Assembly: GCA_016201045.1 (NCBI GenBank)
Contig: JACQDM010000002.1
Location: forward strand, 496,001 to 560,000
Reading direction: 5' to 3'
From: Afipia sp.
Lineage (GTDB): Bacteria > Pseudomonadota > Alphaproteobacteria > Rhizobiales > Xanthobacteraceae
DNA: 64,000 bases
Shown in pieces: positions 61,573-64,000 of the stretch; position 1 is the stretch's first letter, and every line of letters begins with the position of its first letter. The notes under the pieces were generated by a model. That model was not told where the DNA came from. It did not search any database and worked only from the letters and a program-made list of their open reading frames with translations. The translations under genes were made by a program, and so were the position numbers.

Positions 61573-63384
61573 ATGGGTATCTTTGGCGCGCTGACCACAT
61601 CCGTCGCAGGCTTGCGTTCTCAGTCGTATGCACTGGAGAACATCTCCGGCAACATCGCGAACTCGCAGACGACTGCGTTCAAACGCATCGACACCAGTTT
61701 CCTCGATCTCATTCCCGACACCGGAACGACCGCCCAGCTCGCAGGCAGCGTGACGGCGGGCTCGCGCGAAACCAACTCCGTGCAGGGTGACGTCCAAGCT
61801 GCCTCAGTCGCCACCTACATGGCGATCAACGGCGATGGATTCTTCGCCGTGCAGAAGCCCGGTAGCTTCACCGACAATCTTCCGGTTTTCGACGGTGTGG
61901 ATCGCTACACCCGCCGTGGCGACTTCACGCTCGACAAGAATGGGTTTCTCGTCAACGGCGCCGGTTACTATCTCGAAGGTCTTCCGATCGACCCGACGAC
62001 CGGCAACGTCACCGGCAGCGTCCCGCAGGTTCTGAAATTCGGTAACGACTTCCTGCCGTCGCAGCCGACCACGGCGGTAACTTATCGTGCCAACCTCGCA
62101 AGCTATCCGCTGACCACCAAGCACGACACGTCGTCGCCCGGTTCGGAGTTGCTCAACGTCGCTGATTTTACGGCGAACCCGAGCATTATCGGCACACCGG
62201 CAACGCCGTTTGCAAACGCCTCGAAATCCGGAACCCAGCAAAACAGCAAGCTGACGACGCCAACCGCGATTAGCGGATCGACCTTGCTGTCCGGTCTGTC
62301 GAATACCGACTCGATCACGTCGAACTTCGGCATCGGCGACACCATTACCGTCAACGGCACTCCGATCACATTTACGGCTTCGGGCGGTACGAACGACGCG
62401 ACTCATATTACGGTCGATTCGACAATCAACGCCCTGCTCGGCAAGATCGATGCAATCACGAACAACACCACGAATCCATCGAGCGTCAGCGGCACAGGCG
62501 TTGTCACGATCAACACCGGCCTGAACAACAACGTTTCGATCACAACCAACAACGCGTCGGCGCTTGGCGCGCTCGGCTTTGTCGGCACTGTTTCCGCTAC
62601 CCGTACGGGCGGCGGCACGGTCGGTGTCGGAACCGTTATCGGCTCTGATCAGCAGGCCTTTATCAACGAGTCCGTGAGCGGCGGCGCGGTCACCGCATAC
62701 GATGTCTCCGGTTCGCCCGTCAGCCTGCAGTTCCGCTGGGCCAAGATGGACAGCGCTACGCTCGGCGCCGGTCACTCCGACGTCTGGAATATGTTCTATC
62801 AGGTCGATCCGAACGCAACTGGCGGCGCGACGGCATGGCAGAACGCCGGCACCAACTTCACGTTCCAGGCGAACGGCCAGATGAATCCGGTCGTCGCGTC
62901 CGTGACGCTCTCGAACGCGACTGTCGGCGGCGTATCGCTCGGCAGCCCGACTATCAATTTCGGTTCGGGCGGTCTGACGCAGTTCGCTGACGCCAACGGC
63001 AACGTGCAGGTCAACCAGATCGCGCAGGACGGCTTCCCGGCCGGTCAGCTGCAGACGGTGTCGATCAGCAACAACGGCCGCGTGGTCGGCAACTACTCCA
63101 ACGGCCGCAACATCGATCTCGCGGCGATTACGCTGGCGACGTTCAACGGCACCAACTTCCTCAAGCGCGATGACGGCGGTGCGTTCGAAGCCACCGACGA
63201 ATCCGGCGCGGCTCTCTTCGGCAAAGGCGGCACCATCGTCGGCTCGTCGCTCGAAGGATCGAACACCGACATCGCCGACGAGTTCACCAAGCTCATCGTA
63301 ACGCAGCAGGCCTATTCGGCCAACACCAAGGTCATCACCACCTCGAACCAGATGGTGCAGGACCTCCTGAACGTGCTGCGGTAA
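61573..63384 (+). CDS. flgE: Flagellar hook protein FlgE
   Basis: This 603-residue protein has the conserved FlgE N-terminus (MGIFGALTTSVAGLRSQSY, then ENISGNIANSQTTAFKR) and C-terminus (EGSNTDIADEFTKLIVTQQAYSANTKVIT). A variable, Thr/Ser/Gly-rich central domain between them explains the larger size compared with E. coli FlgE (about 400). It polymerises into the hook after export by the flagellar type III system. GGAG lies 8 bp before ATG 61573, and a sigma-54 promoter lies upstream. Confidence 0.93.
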   Translation: MGIFGALTTSVAGLRSQSYALENISGNIANSQTTAFKRIDTSFLDLIPDTGTTAQLAGSVTAGSRETNSVQGDVQAASVATYMAINGDGFFAVQKPGSFTDNLPVFDGVDRYTRRGDFTLDKNGFLVNGAGYYLEGLPIDPTTGNVTGSVPQVLKFGNDFLPSQPTTAVTYRANLASYPLTTKHDTSSPGSELLNVADFTANPSIIGTPATPFANASKSGTQQNSKLTTPTAISGSTLLSGLSNTDSITSNFGIGDTITVNGTPITFTASGGTNDATHITVDSTINALLGKIDAITNNTTNPSSVSGTGVVTINTGLNNNVSITTNNASALGALGFVGTVSATRTGGGTVGVGTVIGSDQQAFINESVSGGAVTAYDVSGSPVSLQFRWAKMDSATLGAGHSDVWNMFYQVDPNATGGATAWQNAGTNFTFQANGQMNPVVASVTLSNATVGGVSLGSPTINFGSGGLTQFADANGNVQVNQIAQDGFPAGQLQTVSISNNGRVVGNYSNGRNIDLAAITLATFNGTNFLKRDDGGAFEATDESGAALFGKGGTIVGSSLEGSNTDIADEFTKLIVTQQAYSANTKVITTSNQMVQDLLNVLR

Positions 63385-63430
63385 CGCGCTGGAGTTTGCA
63401 CGCGGTGCCAATTGAGATGGACAGTTTGTT

Positions 63431-64000
63431 ATGGGTCTGAGCCAAGCTCTCAACACGGCGATCTCCGGTCTGCGTGCAAACCAGGCGGCTCTGTCGCTCG
63501 TCTCGTCGAACGTCGCCAATGCCGAAACGCCCGGTTACGTTCGCAAGACGGTTACCCAAATTCAGACGGTCGCCGGCGACAGCGCCAACGTGCGCATCAC
63601 CGGCGTCAACCGCGAGCTTGACACTTATATTCAGAAGCAGATCCTGACCGAGACGTCCGGTGCGGCCTACGCCGATGTACGCTCCAGCGCTTTGCAGAAT
63701 CTGCAGGGCGTTTACGGCGACCCCAGTTCAAGCGCGACGATCGAAGCCAATTTCAACGCGTTGACCGGCGCATTGCAGGCGCTCTCCACAAGCCCGGATT
63801 CGGCCGCAGCCAGATCGACCGTTATCAACGCCGCACAATCTCTGGCCCAGCAGCTCAATACGACCACGCAGGGAATCCAGTCGCTTCGCGCCAACGCCGA
63901 ATCCGCGATCAACGATTCCGTCAGTACGGTCAACAACGCGCTGAAGCAGATTGCGAGCATCAACACGCAGTTGCTCGGAACGTCGGGTAATGACGCGGCT
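63431..64000 (+). CDS. flgK: Flagellar hook-associated protein FlgK (5' part)
   Basis: The first 190 codons of FlgK are visible and the rest is cut off by the window end. The N-terminus MGLSQALNTAISGLRANQAAL, then SSNVANAETPGYVRK, is the typical rod/hook/filament D0 helix of hook-junction protein 1. It follows flgE by 46 bp with no terminator between, so the two are probably cotranscribed. Confidence 0.9.
   Translation, partial: MGLSQALNTAISGLRANQAALSLVSSNVANAETPGYVRKTVTQIQTVAGDSANVRITGVNRELDTYIQKQILTETSGAAYADVRSSALQNLQGVYGDPSSSATIEANFNALTGALQALSTSPDSAAARSTVINAAQSLAQQLNTTTQGIQSLRANAESAINDSVSTVNNALKQIASINTQLLGTSGNDAA

Overview
This 64-kb window is chromosomal DNA of a GC-rich alphaproteobacterium, most likely of the Bradyrhizobiaceae/Nitrobacteraceae (Bradyrhizobium, Rhodopseudomonas or Afipia-like). 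The assignment is an inference. It rests on a 342-residue ferredoxin-NADP reductase of the thioredoxin-reductase-like type, a DUF3551 protein, a giant coiled-coil protein resembling the rhizobial growth-pole ring protein, a CtrA-type TTAA-N7-TTAA box, a PmtA/PlcP lipid set and dense overlapping gene packing. I saw no tRNA, rRNA, insertion sequence, CRISPR array or prophage gene.

Region 1 (about 1-26.9 kb) is a surface-polysaccharide (O-antigen or capsule) locus. It opens with a NusG/RfaH-like antiterminator, followed by a 119-bp leader with two hairpins and an ops-like sequence. Then comes a tightly coupled 15-kb operon: wbpB, wbpD, two related unusual glycosyltransferase-like proteins, a Wzx-type flippase, two AsnB-type amidotransferases, three SDR epimerase/dehydratases, a WbpI-type 2-epimerase and a methyltransferase-glycosyltransferase fusion. 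An acyltransferase and a YbhN-like membrane protein lie on the opposite strand. After these come a UDP-HexNAc 6-dehydrogenase, a UDP-glucuronate 4-epimerase, ManC, a second Gfo/Idh/MocA dehydrogenase, a WbpE-like aminotransferase and MurJ. Together the wbpA/B/E/D/I homologues could make UDP-ManNAc(3NAc)A from UDP-GlcNAc. The amidotransferases suggest uronamide groups.

Region 2 (26.9-31.6 kb) holds a molybdenum hydroxylase large subunit without its usual partners, a cytochrome c', a CHRD protein, a diheme cytochrome c and a stand-alone Lrp ligand-binding domain. Region 3 (31.7-35.2 kb) has thiD and then pmtA, plcP and a GT4 glycosyltransferase. Pho-box-like repeats precede pmtA and plcP, so this looks like a phosphate-starvation membrane-lipid remodelling cluster.

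Region 4 (35.2-43.2 kb) has a threonine dehydratase-like enzyme, a hypothetical protein, an MFS transporter with a DUF1330 protein, an enolase-superfamily dipeptide epimerase, an Mla-type (MlaE/F/D) lipid transport operon and a Nudix hydrolase. Region 5 (43.2-47.9 kb) has the 1310-residue growth-pole-ring-like protein and a small Hpt protein, divergent across a region with a CtrA box.

Region 6 (48-61.4 kb) is housekeeping and redox: ferredoxin, ferredoxin-NADP reductase, a thioesterase, a methyltransferase, a membrane heme/Fe-S adenylate cyclase chimera, an SGNH hydrolase, a second YbhN-like protein, a universal stress protein, a SixA-like phosphatase, an FAD oxidoreductase and an exported MsrB. 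Region 7 (61.4-64 kb) begins a flagellar hook operon (flgE, flgK cut by the window end) behind a strong sigma-54 promoter that overlaps a perfect palindrome.
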